A DNA stretch of 7,238 nucleotides from Treponema sp. (GTDB lineage: Bacteria; Spirochaetota; Spirochaetia; Treponematales; Treponemataceae): positions 1-7,238 of the forward strand of contig JALNVF010000147.1 of the NCBI GenBank assembly GCA_023231445.1, in the 5' to 3' direction. Numbering within the stretch: the first letter of the stretch is position 1; every line of letters begins with the position of its first letter. Shown here piece after piece: positions 1 to 6,107 of the stretch. The position numbers and the translations under genes are program-made. Below the pieces are notes generated by a model, which was not told where the DNA came from, made no database searches, and saw only the letters and a list, made by a program, of their open reading frames with translations.

Positions 1-1
1 C

Positions 2-949
2 GCCGCGCTCCGGTCGCTCGGTACGGGAATACAGATGCCTGCGGTTAACGCTGTTATTCCGGTCCTTGTTCCCAAAGACAGCCTTATGCGTTTCAACGGT
101 ATCAATGCGGCAGTCCAGTCTGTCGTACAGTTTGCAGCACCTGCAGTGGCAGGTGTCGTTCTGTCGTTCAGCAGTCTGTACGTTGCACTGTTTATAGATG
201 TCTTAACCGCAGCAACAGGAATCGGAATATTCATATTTATAAAGATTCCGCGTACGTCAGCGGAGGCCTCTTCAGTTCCTGAAACTGCGGATATGGATAA
301 CGGAAATAAAGCTGCCGCAGGTACAGGCAGTTCTGACGGGTCCCATTCAGCCTTTGCCGGCATGAAACAGGGATTCTCGTATGCCCGTAAGAACAGTTTT
401 ATCGGTATACTGCTGATCTGTTACGGACTGTTCATTTTTCTGAGCTGCCCCGTCGGCTTTCAGTGTGCGCTTTATACAAGCCGTACATTCGGCGACACGT
501 ACTGGTATCTTACCGCAGTGGAACTTGTCGGGTTTGCCGGAATGGCCCTCGGCGGCATCGTTATAGGCGGATGGGGCGGATTTAAAAACCGTGTCGTGAC
601 ACTGTGTACCGGACTGGCCGCATTCGGCCTGCTGACAACCGGAATGGGAGTAACGCCCAGTTTCATCATATATCTCGTACTTATGTTCATTCTTGGGATT
701 GCACTCACGATGATTCAGACGGCAACGACGACACTTATTCAGGAACATACCGCAGGCGATATGCAGGGACGGGTATTCGGTTTTCAGAACAGTATGTACA
801 GCGGCTTCCTCTCTCTCGGAATGGCCGTGTTCGGCCCGCTTGCAGACGCCGTATCAATGCGGATACTCGTCACCGGTACGGGAGTACTTATCATCGTACT
901 CGCCGCCGTAATCTTCCGGACGTTTTGCCGGCAGCCGAATTCAATCTGA
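2..949 (+). CDS. MFS efflux transporter, MefA/EntS-like (5' end outside window)
   Basis: This is the C-terminal part, about 315 residues, of a 12-helix major facilitator transporter in the inner membrane. The reading frame is open from base 2, and the residues before the ATG at 35 (RSLGTGIQ) continue a normal helix, so that ATG is internal; roughly 100 N-terminal residues are probably missing. Visible parts are the end of the first six-helix bundle (AGVVLSF, then YVALFIDVLTAATGIGIFIF), a polar cytoplasmic loop rich in Ala, Ser, Gly and Asn (about 270-350), then the second bundle starting near FIGILLICYGLFIF. The GGIVIGGWGGFKNR stretch is the loop between helices 8 and 9 typical of this family, and TTTLIQEHTAGDMQGRVFGFQNS is the conserved late loop. 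By family it probably exports macrolides, siderophores or other amphipathic compounds by proton antiport; the substrate cannot be told. The gene ends at TGA 947-949 and converges on the DHA2 gene. Confidence 0.85.
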   Translation, partial: AALRSLGTGIQMPAVNAVIPVLVPKDSLMRFNGINAAVQSVVQFAAPAVAGVVLSFSSLYVALFIDVLTAATGIGIFIFIKIPRTSAEASSVPETADMDNGNKAAAGTGSSDGSHSAFAGMKQGFSYARKNSFIGILLICYGLFIFLSCPVGFQCALYTSRTFGDTYWYLTAVELVGFAGMALGGIVIGGWGGFKNRVVTLCTGLAAFGLLTTGMGVTPSFIIYLVLMFILGIALTMIQTATTTLIQEHTAGDMQGRVFGFQNSMYSGFLSLGMAVFGPLADAVSMRILVTGTGVLIIVLAAVIFRTFCRQPNSI

Positions 950-981
950 CGCAGCAGAAAACTGCTAATATAACCAGCAGG

Positions 982-1036
982 GGTGTTTGCAAAAGAGAAT
1001 GATGGGATTTGCAAATACCTGTTTACTTATTTTTTT
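982..1036 (+). terminator. Terminator between convergent MFS genes
   Basis: GGTGTTTGCAAA (982-993) pairs with TTTGCAAATACC (1008-1019) over 12 positions with one G-U wobble, around a 14-nt loop. A T-rich tail with seven consecutive T follows at 1030-1036, about 10 nt beyond the stem. The tail overlaps the last codons of the opposing transporter. The minus strand also has a short T run within the loop side, so the hairpin may act in both directions. Confidence 0.6.
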
Positions 1037-2469
1037 ACTGGTTTATATGAGATTTCCGCTTCGGTTTTTTTGTGCATCGACAGGAATAAGGCAGGAACCG
1101 CTGCAGCTAAAACAAAACCGACTGCCCACACGAATGAGACATTGTATGCATGTACGGTGGCTGCCAGAAGATCAGGCTGTGCGTGTTCCGCAAGCTGCTG
1201 CTGGGCAACGGTTGCAAGAACAGCCGATCCGAAAGCTCCGCCGATAGTCTGGAAAATTCTTGTCGCGATACTCGCATGGGGAACCATATCCTTTGGAATT
1301 CCGACATAAGCGGACATCATGATTGCAATAAACAGACCGCCCAGTCCTGCACCTCTTATAAACAGGGCCGCGGCCAGAAGTATATAGTTTGTCTCTGCAT
1401 CCGCAAAGGCAAATGGCAGCGTACCGATTGCAACAGCCGCAAGGCTCAGCAGTACTATGTTGCGCGAACCGTCGCGGTCGGCCGTTTTTCCTGCCCAGCC
1501 TCTGGTGAGCAGCATGCCTATCCCCTGAGGAAGCAGCCATAAACCAGCAGAAAGCGCGGTTGCCCCGCGTACTTCCTGATAATAGAGCGGCAGCATCAGC
1601 AGAGCTCCATTCGTAATAATACCACTGAAAATCAGCAGAATATTGGAAACGGAAAAATTCATCGATTTGAACAGGCGTACGTTCAAAGCAGGTTCCTGCT
1701 TTGTTTTCAGCGCATAAACGACATATAAAACCATCAGAGCGATGCCTGTCATAAGTGGAATACAGACTGCTCTGCTGCTTAAACCGCCCTGTCTGGCTGT
1801 CTGGACAATACCGTATGTCAGAAGGGCAAATGCAGGAGAAAGCAGAAGCATCCCTGCCACATCAAGATGAGCCTTTTTTTCCGGCGTTTTGTCGGACGGT
1901 ATGCCCCATACAGACAGTGGAACTGCAGCAATGCAGATTGGAATATTAATCCAGAAGATAGCCCGCCAGCTTGCTCTGCTGACGATAATTCCTCCGAGAA
2001 CAGGACCAAGAATAGGACCAAGCAGACCGGGTATGCTGATAATCGACATAATCCGTCCGAGATTGTGTCCCCCTGAAACCTGTACGAGTTCTGTCTGCAG
2101 TGTCGGCATCATTAATCCGGCACCTGCACCCTGAATGATCCGGAACGCAATCAGACTTTCGATATTCCACGACAGCATTGTACACACGGAGCCGATTAAA
2201 AAAAGTACCAGTGAAAAAATATACGTTTTTTTACAGCCGAATCGTTTGGTGGCCCATCCTGAAATCGGAACAGCCAGCCCCATCGCCAGAACGTATCCCG
2301 TCGTAATCCACTGCACGGTTGTAATAGTTGCTTTCATATCGGATGCAATCGTGTGGACCGATACGTTTACCATAGTCGAATCAAACAGCGGTGCAAGGGC
2401 TCCGACAACAAGAACAATTGCTGTTCTGAGTACAACAGGGTCCAGTTTCTCATTTGATTTTGTATTCAT
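1027..2469 (-). CDS. DHA2-family (EmrB/QacA-type) multidrug MFS transporter, 14 helices
   Basis: A complete 480-residue inner-membrane drug:proton antiporter; length and pattern fit the 14-helix DHA2 group. Near the N-terminus, APLFDSTMVNVSVHTIASDM (26-45) matches the DHA2 helix-1 signature. GWATKRFGCKK (71-81) is the MFS motif A loop between helices 2 and 3. RIIQGAGAGLMMP (about 110-122) is helix 4. GPILGPVLGG (151-160) is motif C, the antiporter signature of helix 5. The start ATG is preceded by GGAGG (minus strand, 2478-2474) four bases away, which fixes the start. The gene is divergent from a TetR-type regulator, and its promoter is framed by two operator-like repeats, so it is very likely repressed by that regulator and induced by a transported compound. 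Family members export dyes, quaternary amines, bile salts or antibiotics; the substrate is not predictable here. It ends only 77 bp from the converging MFS gene. Confidence 0.93.
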   Translation of the reverse strand: MNTKSNEKLDPVVLRTAIVLVVGALAPLFDSTMVNVSVHTIASDMKATITTVQWITTGYVLAMGLAVPISGWATKRFGCKKTYIFSLVLFLIGSVCTMLSWNIESLIAFRIIQGAGAGLMMPTLQTELVQVSGGHNLGRIMSIISIPGLLGPILGPVLGGIIVSRASWRAIFWINIPICIAAVPLSVWGIPSDKTPEKKAHLDVAGMLLLSPAFALLTYGIVQTARQGGLSSRAVCIPLMTGIALMVLYVVYALKTKQEPALNVRLFKSMNFSVSNILLIFSGIITNGALLMLPLYYQEVRGATALSAGLWLLPQGIGMLLTRGWAGKTADRDGSRNIVLLSLAAVAIGTLPFAFADAETNYILLAAALFIRGAGLGGLFIAIMMSAYVGIPKDMVPHASIATRIFQTIGGAFGSAVLATVAQQQLAEHAQPDLLAATVHAYNVSFVWAVGFVLAAAVPALFLSMHKKTEAEISYKPVKK

Positions 2470-2480
2470 ACTGCCTCCAT

Positions 2481-2499
2481 AAGAAACGTTGAGTTTCTT
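2481..2499. promoter_or_regulatory. Operator-like palindrome O1 (TetR-type site)
   Basis: AAGAAAC - GTTGA - GTTTCTT is a perfect 7-bp inverted repeat around a 5-bp centre. It lies a few bases downstream of the predicted transcription start of the DHA2 transporter and just upstream of its ribosome binding site, where a bound repressor would block transcription. It matches site O2 at 16 of 19 positions. It is the natural target of the divergent TetR-family protein; binding itself is inferred. Confidence 0.7.
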
Positions 2500-2509
2500 T
2501 TGTAGTTAT

Positions 2510-2538
2510 GATATACTAAGAAAATAACTGATTGTCAA
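2510..2538 (-). promoter_or_regulatory. Promoter of the DHA2 transporter gene
   Basis: On the minus strand a perfect TTGACA (2538-2533) is followed after 17 bases by TATATC (2515-2510), giving a predicted start near 2503. The promoter sits exactly between operators O2 (upstream of -35) and O1 (downstream of the start). Confidence 0.7.
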
Positions 2539-2563
2539 TAGAAAACGTTAAGTTTCTTATAGT
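2532..2563 (+). promoter_or_regulatory. Possible promoter of the TetR-family gene
   Basis: TATAGT (2558-2563) is a good -10 box. The -35 is less clear: TTGTCA (2532-2537) is close to consensus but 20 bases away. It overlaps the -35 of the opposite promoter, so the two would be back to back. Operator O2 fills the spacer, which would give autorepression. Confidence 0.4.
2540..2558. promoter_or_regulatory. Operator-like site O2 (TetR-type site)
   Basis: AGAAAACGTTAAGTTTCTT aligns with O1 at 16 of 19 positions. It is an imperfect inverted repeat (5 of 7 arm positions). Its centre is 59 bp from that of O1, between the two divergent -10 boxes and just behind the transporter's -35. It is likely the weaker of two binding sites for the regulator. 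Confidence 0.6.
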
Positions 2564-2589
2564 CAGTATTAAAACTGGAGATATGCGGA

Positions 2590-3198
2590 ATGGATGAACA
2601 AAAAAAAAGTGAACGCCGGCGCGGAGAAATTCTTGAAGAAGCAATTCTTCATGCCGCATGGGATGAGCTTTCCGAAACAGGTTATACGAATATGACGATG
2701 GAAAGTATTGCAACGCGTGCGGGAACAAATAAAGCAGTCCTTTACCGCCGCTGGAACAACAAGTCGGAACTCGTTATCGTTGCCCTCCGGAAATATCTGC
2801 CGAAAATTACGGATGAGATTCCAGATACTGGTGATCTGCGGAACGATGTATATACCTATCTGCATGAGCGGATTGAACCATTTAAAATAATCGGTGCTCA
2901 AACAATCAGGGGACTTATTATGGAACCTGTGGTATGGCGTACCATAACCGCTGCTATGTCTAAAATGACAGGGCAGAAATCAGAGAATAAACTGACAGCG
3001 GCTATGACAGCGATTTTGAAAAATGCGGAACACCGCGGGGAGATAAGTCTTGAAAAATTACCACCGCTTATTGTTTCTTTGCCGATGGAGCTGTTACAGT
3101 ACGAGCTTGTTACTAAATTGGAACCTGTATCCGACGAAGTTCTGACGGAAATTGTAGATAAAATATTTATTCCGCTCGTCATGCAGTATAAGAAGTAA
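2590..3198 (+). CDS. TetR/AcrR-family transcriptional repressor
   Basis: A 202-residue protein of typical TetR length, cytoplasmic and expected to act as a dimer. The N-terminal DNA-binding domain covers about residues 12-60: a first helix (EILEEAILHAAWDELSETG), then the helix-turn-helix TMESIATRAGTNKAVLYRRW (36-55) followed by the usual NKSEL. The rest is an all-helical ligand-binding domain with little conserved sequence, so the inducer cannot be named. The ATG at 2590 has TGGAG (2576-2580) nine bases upstream; the ATG at 2583 is out of frame. The gene is divergent from a DHA2 drug exporter, and two related palindromes lie between them. It most likely represses the exporter and itself, and releases DNA when it binds a drug or other amphipathic compound. 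The lysine/arginine-rich N-terminus (KKSERRR) is common in this family. Confidence 0.93.
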   Translation: MDEQKKSERRRGEILEEAILHAAWDELSETGYTNMTMESIATRAGTNKAVLYRRWNNKSELVIVALRKYLPKITDEIPDTGDLRNDVYTYLHERIEPFKIIGAQTIRGLIMEPVVWRTITAAMSKMTGQKSENKLTAAMTAILKNAEHRGEISLEKLPPLIVSLPMELLQYELVTKLEPVSDEVLTEIVDKIFIPLVMQYKK

Positions 3199-3238
3199 TT
3201 CCGGCGGTCTGGAATAGTATTCATTTCCAATACCTGCG

Positions 3239-3267
3239 TTGACATACCTGCCGTGAATCGGTATTCT
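3239..3267 (+). promoter_or_regulatory. Promoter of asnB
   Basis: A perfect TTGACA (3239-3244) is followed after exactly 17 bases by TATTCT (3262-3267, 4 of 6 matches), with a predicted start near 3274. The -10 box overlaps a small inverted repeat, ATTCT-ATT-AGAAT (3263-3275), which could bind a regulator. The start is about 98 nt upstream of the asnB ATG. Confidence 0.55.
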
Positions 3268-3285
3268 ATTAGAATTAAGACGAAG

Positions 3286-3333
3286 GCGTCGGAACAGTAA
3301 TATCAATACGTATTCCTGTCCGGACGCTTTTTT
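3286..3333 (+). terminator. Terminator-like hairpin in the tetR-asnB gap (possible asnB attenuator)
   Basis: GCGTCGGAACAG (3286-3297) pairs with CTGTCCGGACGC (3316-3327): 11 base pairs with one bulged base on each side. Six T follow (3328-3333), which is the form of an intrinsic terminator. It would end the tetR transcript. Because a good promoter (3239-3267) lies upstream of it, it would also lie in the asnB leader. The left arm can instead pair locally, GACG (3279-3282) with CGTC (3287-3290), which would disrupt the terminator. Confidence 0.65.
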
Positions 3334-3371
3334 ATTTGGTATATTGCCTTAACTAGTACGGGGGTTACAAT

Positions 3372-5084
3372 ATGTGCGGATTTGTCGGCGTTTTTGATTT
3401 AAACAGTGGGTCTGTACCGCTCAAAGACGGAATGAAGGAAGAACTGCGGTCGCAGCTGCTTGAAATGTCACGAAAAATCAGACACCGCGGTCCGGACTGG
3501 AGCGGAGTCTACACCGGCGACAATGCTATTTTAAGCCACGAACGTCTTGCTATTGTTGACCCCATGTCGGGTAAACAGCCGCTTGTAAGCACTGACGGAA
3601 ATGTTATCCTTGCCGTTAACGGTGAAATTTACAATCATAAAGACATCCGTAAACATTTTGAAGGAAAGTATAATTTCAAGACACAGTCAGACTGTGAAGT
3701 AATTATTCCGCTGTATCAGGAAAAGGGTTCTGCATTTTTTGAAGACCTCTGCGGTGACTATGCATTCTCACTCTATGATAAAGCAAACGACGTATATCTT
3801 GTCGGCAGGGATCCGATCGGAATCGTACCGCTGTATCAGGGATGGGACAAAGACGGCCGTTACTACGTCGCAAGCGAACTCAAGGCACTTGAAGGGGTGT
3901 GCTGTACAATAGAAGAATTTCCGAACGGCAGCTATTTTTACAGTAAGGATAAAGCGCCAACAAAATGGTATCACCGCGACTGGGAAAGTTATGATGCAGT
4001 TAAAGATAATAAATCAGACATTCAGATACTCCGGAATGCGCTTGAAGATGCAGTAAAACGTCAGCTTATGTGCGACGTACCGTACGGAGTACTTCTTTCA
4101 GGCGGGCTTGATTCTTCCATAATAGCTGCAATAACCCAGAAATTTGCAGCAAAACGTATTGAAGAAAACGGCAAGACGGAAGCCTGGTGGCCGCGTCTGC
4201 ACAGTTTTGCCATCGGACTTGAAGGCTCCCCCGACCTGACGGCTGCGAAAAAAGCGGCGGAATATATTGGTACCGTGCACCATGAAGTGCATTTTACGAT
4301 TCAGGAAGCTCTCGACGCGCTTCCCGACGTCATTTATCATATTGAAACGTACGATATTACAACAATACGGGCATCTACCCCCATGTTCCTGCTTGCGCGT
4401 TACATCAAATCGATGGGTATAAAAATGGTACTGAGCGGCGAAGGAAGCGATGAACTCTTCGGCGGGTACCTGTATTTCCACAAAGCACCGAATGCAAAAG
4501 AATTCCATGAAGAACTTGTACGTAAACTGAGCAAACTTCACCTGTACGACTGTCTTCGCGCAAATAAATCGCTTATGGCATGGGGCGTAGAAGGACGTGT
4601 TCCGTTCCTTGATAAACAATTCATAGATGTCGCGATGCGCCTGAACCCGGTAGACAAAATGTCAATCGTCATGCAGCCCGACGGAAAACAGCGTATGGAA
4701 AAATGGATCCTGCGAAAAGCATTCGAAGACAGCCTCCCTGCAGACATTGTCTGGCGTCAGAAAGAACAGTTCAGCGACGGTGTCGGTTATAACTGGATCG
4801 ATACACTTAAAAAAGTCACGGAACAGAAAGTATCCGATGCGCAGTTCGCTACCCGTGAGAAGCGTTTCCCGGTAAATACACCTGTTACAAAAGAAGAATA
4901 TTATTACCGGGAGATATTTTCGAAGTTCTTCCCGTCTGAGACAGCGGCAAAAACCGTTCCGCATGAAGCAAGCATAGCCTGCTCCACGGCAAAAGCACTT
5001 GAATGGGATGCAGCATGGAAAAACATGGACGAACCAAGCGGACGGGCAATGAAGGGTGTTCATGTAGCGGCTTATAAAGAATAA
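3372..5084 (+). CDS. asnB: Asparagine synthase (glutamine-hydrolysing), AsnB type
   Basis: A complete 570-residue cytoplasmic enzyme that makes asparagine from aspartate, ATP and glutamine. Residues 1-200 or so are the class II glutamine amidotransferase domain: Cys2 (MCGFVGVF) is the nucleophile after Met removal, with HERLAIVDP (Arg58), NGEIYNH (83-89) and SDCEV (Asp107) forming the glutamine pocket. The synthetase domain follows, with the PP-loop SGGLDSS (243-249) binding ATP pyrophosphate, then SGEGSDELFGGY and GVEGRVPFLD. From memory the sequence follows E. coli AsnB almost end to end (554 residues), including SDVPYGVLLSGG-like, RQKEQFSDGVGY and the tail near KMDEPSGRA, so this is AsnB rather than an AsnO or glycan-modifying homologue. 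The start is fixed by Cys2, with a G-rich ribosome site (3360-3364) seven bases upstream. The gene has its own promoter, a possible attenuator and a strong terminator, so it is probably transcribed alone. Confidence 0.97.
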   Translation: MCGFVGVFDLNSGSVPLKDGMKEELRSQLLEMSRKIRHRGPDWSGVYTGDNAILSHERLAIVDPMSGKQPLVSTDGNVILAVNGEIYNHKDIRKHFEGKYNFKTQSDCEVIIPLYQEKGSAFFEDLCGDYAFSLYDKANDVYLVGRDPIGIVPLYQGWDKDGRYYVASELKALEGVCCTIEEFPNGSYFYSKDKAPTKWYHRDWESYDAVKDNKSDIQILRNALEDAVKRQLMCDVPYGVLLSGGLDSSIIAAITQKFAAKRIEENGKTEAWWPRLHSFAIGLEGSPDLTAAKKAAEYIGTVHHEVHFTIQEALDALPDVIYHIETYDITTIRASTPMFLLARYIKSMGIKMVLSGEGSDELFGGYLYFHKAPNAKEFHEELVRKLSKLHLYDCLRANKSLMAWGVEGRVPFLDKQFIDVAMRLNPVDKMSIVMQPDGKQRMEKWILRKAFEDSLPADIVWRQKEQFSDGVGYNWIDTLKKVTEQKVSDAQFATREKRFPVNTPVTKEEYYYREIFSKFFPSETAAKTVPHEASIACSTAKALEWDAAWKNMDEPSGRAMKGVHVAAYKE

Positions 5085-5110
5085 TCCGGAAAAATAAGAA
5101 AATACACCTC

Positions 5111-5156
5111 AAATACAGATTCCGGACGGAAGTATAGCAGTCCGGAATCTGTATTT
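5111..5156 (+). terminator. Strong hairpin terminator of asnB
   Basis: A perfect 17-bp stem: AAATACAGATTCCGGAC (5111-5127) pairs with its exact complement at 5140-5156 around a 12-nt loop. It starts 26 bases after the asnB stop. The 3' side is AT-rich (ATTATTATAATAATAAT) rather than a pure T run; the AAAT/ATTT base of the stem makes it usable in either direction. Confidence 0.8.
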
Positions 5157-5185
5157 ATTATAATAATAATCTATTGTCGTGTGCA

Positions 5186-5332
5186 TCAATTTTTTATGTC
5201 AGCTGCATAACCCCACCCCCTGCGCCGCGCCGTCATGATAACCGCAGCCGCGACCGTGACCGCGGCAGACAGGAACAGCCTGCTCCACGCGATTATGAAC
5301 CGGTTGAAGGCAGTCTTATACACACAGGTCAT
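5186..5332 (-). CDS. Possible 48-residue single-span membrane protein (hypothetical)
   Basis: I do not recognise this ORF. On the minus strand an ATG at 5332 opens 48 codons ending in TGA (5188-5186). The product has a short polar start (MTCVYKTAFNRF), one hydrophobic stretch (about residues 13-32, with LFLSAAVTVAAAVIM) and a positively charged tail (TARRRGW), which is the layout of a small membrane protein. The codons are GC-rich at third positions, unlike the AT-rich DNA on both sides, which argues for real or formerly real coding sequence. Against it: no ribosome site is well placed (AGGAG is 18 bases from the ATG), no promoter is obvious, and it lies between the asnB terminator and the tRNA promoter. 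It could also be the last piece of a lost gene. Confidence 0.3.
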   Translation of the reverse strand: MTCVYKTAFNRFIIAWSRLFLSAAVTVAAAVIMTARRRGWGYAADIKN

Positions 5333-5371
5333 ATAACGCGATACTGAAATCTCCTGATTTTATATTAGTGA

Positions 5372-5401
5372 TTGACCTACAGCGGGCAAATATGTTAATA
5401 T
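5372..5401 (+). promoter_or_regulatory. Promoter of the tRNA gene
   Basis: TTGACC (5372-5377) is followed after 17-18 bases by TTAATA or TAATAT (5395-5401). The predicted start is near 5408, about 5 bases before the mature 5' end of the tRNA. A GC-rich stretch, ACACGCGGG, follows the -10 box as is common at stringently controlled stable-RNA promoters. Confidence 0.65.
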
Positions 5402-5412
5402 AGCAAACACGC

Positions 5413-5486
<74 letters not shown>

Positions 5487-5503
5487 GTTTTTCGTCCAGA
5501 AAG

Positions 5504-5534
5504 AAAAGGCATATCAGTATGATATGCCTTTTTT
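5504..5534 (+). terminator. Terminator of the tRNA gene
   Basis: AAAAGGCATATCA (5504-5516) pairs perfectly with TGATATGCCTTTT (5520-5532) around a 3-nt loop and runs into a T tract ending at 5534. The A run on the left means it could also stop leftward transcription. It lies 17 bases after the tRNA. Confidence 0.85.
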
Positions 5535-5623
5535 ATGCTGCTTATACCCTGTTTTATCCATATCAGTCAAAAATAACGCCATATTGTGCTGTATATCTGA
5601 CCTAAGAAATCAGGCGTCACTTT

Positions 5624-5696
5624 AAAAAAAACGTCCCGCAGGATTTTCACCCCACGGGACAATCGGAGAGAGTTTATACATCCTTTTCGGATGTAT
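5624..5696 (-). ncRNA. Candidate small RNA of about 70 nt (undescribed)
   Basis: On the minus strand, three elements follow one another at the right spacing with no ORF. A promoter predicts a start near 5694-5696. A 5' hairpin follows at once, ATACATCC - GAAAA - GGATGTAT (5696-5676). Then comes an unpaired, pyrimidine-rich linker containing CTCTCTCC (5670-5663), which is complementary to a ribosome binding site of the GGAGAGAG kind. Last is an intrinsic terminator: a 10-bp stem (5660-5633, two G-U pairs, 8-nt loop) followed by eight T (5631-5624). The RHH-like gene upstream on the same strand has its own hairpin at 5808-5848, so this is unlikely to be only its 3' end. No family is recognised. 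The alternative is a plain 3' UTR terminator. Confidence 0.45.
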
Positions 5697-5700
5697 CTAT

Positions 5701-5729
5701 AATATACAAAGTTTTTTCCAAATATTCAA
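5701..5729 (-). promoter_or_regulatory. Promoter of the candidate small RNA
   Basis: Minus strand: TTGAAT (5729-5724), 17 bases, TATATT (5706-5701). The predicted start is at about 5694, at the first bases of the 5' hairpin of the candidate RNA. The surroundings are very AT-rich, so chance matches are more likely here than elsewhere. Confidence 0.4.
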
Positions 5730-5807
5730 TAAATATTGTAATATTAAATGTAAAAAAACAGTAAATAACAAATATTTATCAGCAGCACTATCAGGATACA
5801 AAATTCT

Positions 5808-5848
5808 ACAGGCGGTATACTCCACCGGCAGCAGAACATACCACCTGT
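5808..5848 (-). terminator. Hairpin after the RHH-like gene
   Basis: Read on the minus strand, ACAGGTGGTAT (5848-5838) pairs with ATACCGCCTGT (5818-5808) over 11 positions including one G-U pair, with a 19-nt loop. It starts 10 bases after the stop codon of the RHH-like gene. The T tract that follows is weak (AGAATTTTG). On the plus strand the stem has one mismatch but is followed by five T, so either direction is possible. Confidence 0.5.
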
Positions 5849-5858
5849 TTTTAGAACA

Positions 5859-6068
5859 CTATTTCATGACCTTTGAAATGATGTATTTTGAAACATTCAG
5901 GCCGGCTTTTTTTGCAGAAGCCTGAATTTTTCCCCATGTAGCATCATCACATGAAATAGAGTGCGATTTTGACGGAAGATCAGGTTTTTTCACAGGAGCC
6001 TTCCGTGTTGTTTTAACAACCGGTTTTTTAGCAGTTGTTTTTTTAGTCGTTGATTTTGTAGCTTTCAT
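5859..6068 (-). CDS. Small basic protein: Lys/Thr-rich tail plus ribbon-helix-helix-like domain
   Basis: A 69-residue, strongly basic protein, probably DNA-binding. The first 37 residues or so form a low-complexity tail made mostly of Lys, Thr, Ala and Pro (KSTTKKTTAKKP, then KTTRKAPVKKP), like histone-H1-type tails. Residues 38-69 (SISCDDATWGKIQASAKKAG, then LNVSKYIISKVMK) fit the compact ribbon-helix-helix fold: a short strand, a helix with KIQASAKKAG, a turn, and a second helix beginning with N-V-S-K-Y. RHH proteins of this size are usually antitoxins, plasmid-partition or phage-type regulators; no toxin partner is seen next to it. No ribosome site precedes the ATG, and a TATAAT box ends seven bases before it, so the mRNA may be leaderless. 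The gene is AT-rich and stands alone, with a hairpin after its TAG stop (5861-5859). The specific function is unknown. Confidence 0.7.
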   Translation of the reverse strand: MKATKSTTKKTTAKKPVVKTTRKAPVKKPDLPSKSHSISCDDATWGKIQASAKKAGLNVSKYIISKVMK

Positions 6069-6075
6069 AATAATT

Positions 6076-6104
6076 ATTATAGCTCAACATTTATAATAAA
6101 TCAA
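6076..6104 (-). promoter_or_regulatory. Promoter of the RHH-like gene, placed for a leaderless mRNA
   Basis: Minus strand: TTGATT (6104-6099), exactly 17 bases, then a perfect TATAAT (6081-6076). Seven bases later the ATG begins (6068), so the expected start of transcription is at or within a base of the start codon. Confidence 0.55.
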
Positions 6105-6107
6105 TAA

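Noticed and set aside
347..748. Minus-strand open frame inside the first MFS gene
   Set aside because: The translation is Cys/His/Lys-rich without family likeness and lies opposite a well-supported membrane protein.
1150..1542. Plus-strand open frames inside the DHA2 transporter (1150-1542, 2135-2482)
   Set aside because: Opposite strand of a full-length transporter; low-complexity, no ribosome sites or domains.
3268..3371. A T-box riboswitch controlling asnB
   Set aside because: The leader is only about 100 nt, with no T-box sequence and no specifier stem; only a terminator-like hairpin is present.
4098..4619. A 173-codon open frame on the minus strand inside asnB
   Set aside because: It is fully opposite a clear, family-matching asnB; its product is Cys/Phe/Arg-rich with no recognisable domain. 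It is a shadow frame.
5157..5172. TTA/TAA triplet run as a microsatellite or CRISPR-like repeat
   Set aside because: It is only a short AT-rich run after the asnB hairpin; no spaced repeat units occur anywhere in the window.
5595..5614. Small hairpin CTGA-CCTAAGAAA-TCAG
   Set aside because: Only four to five base pairs in AT-rich DNA and no adjoining signal; it cannot be told from chance.
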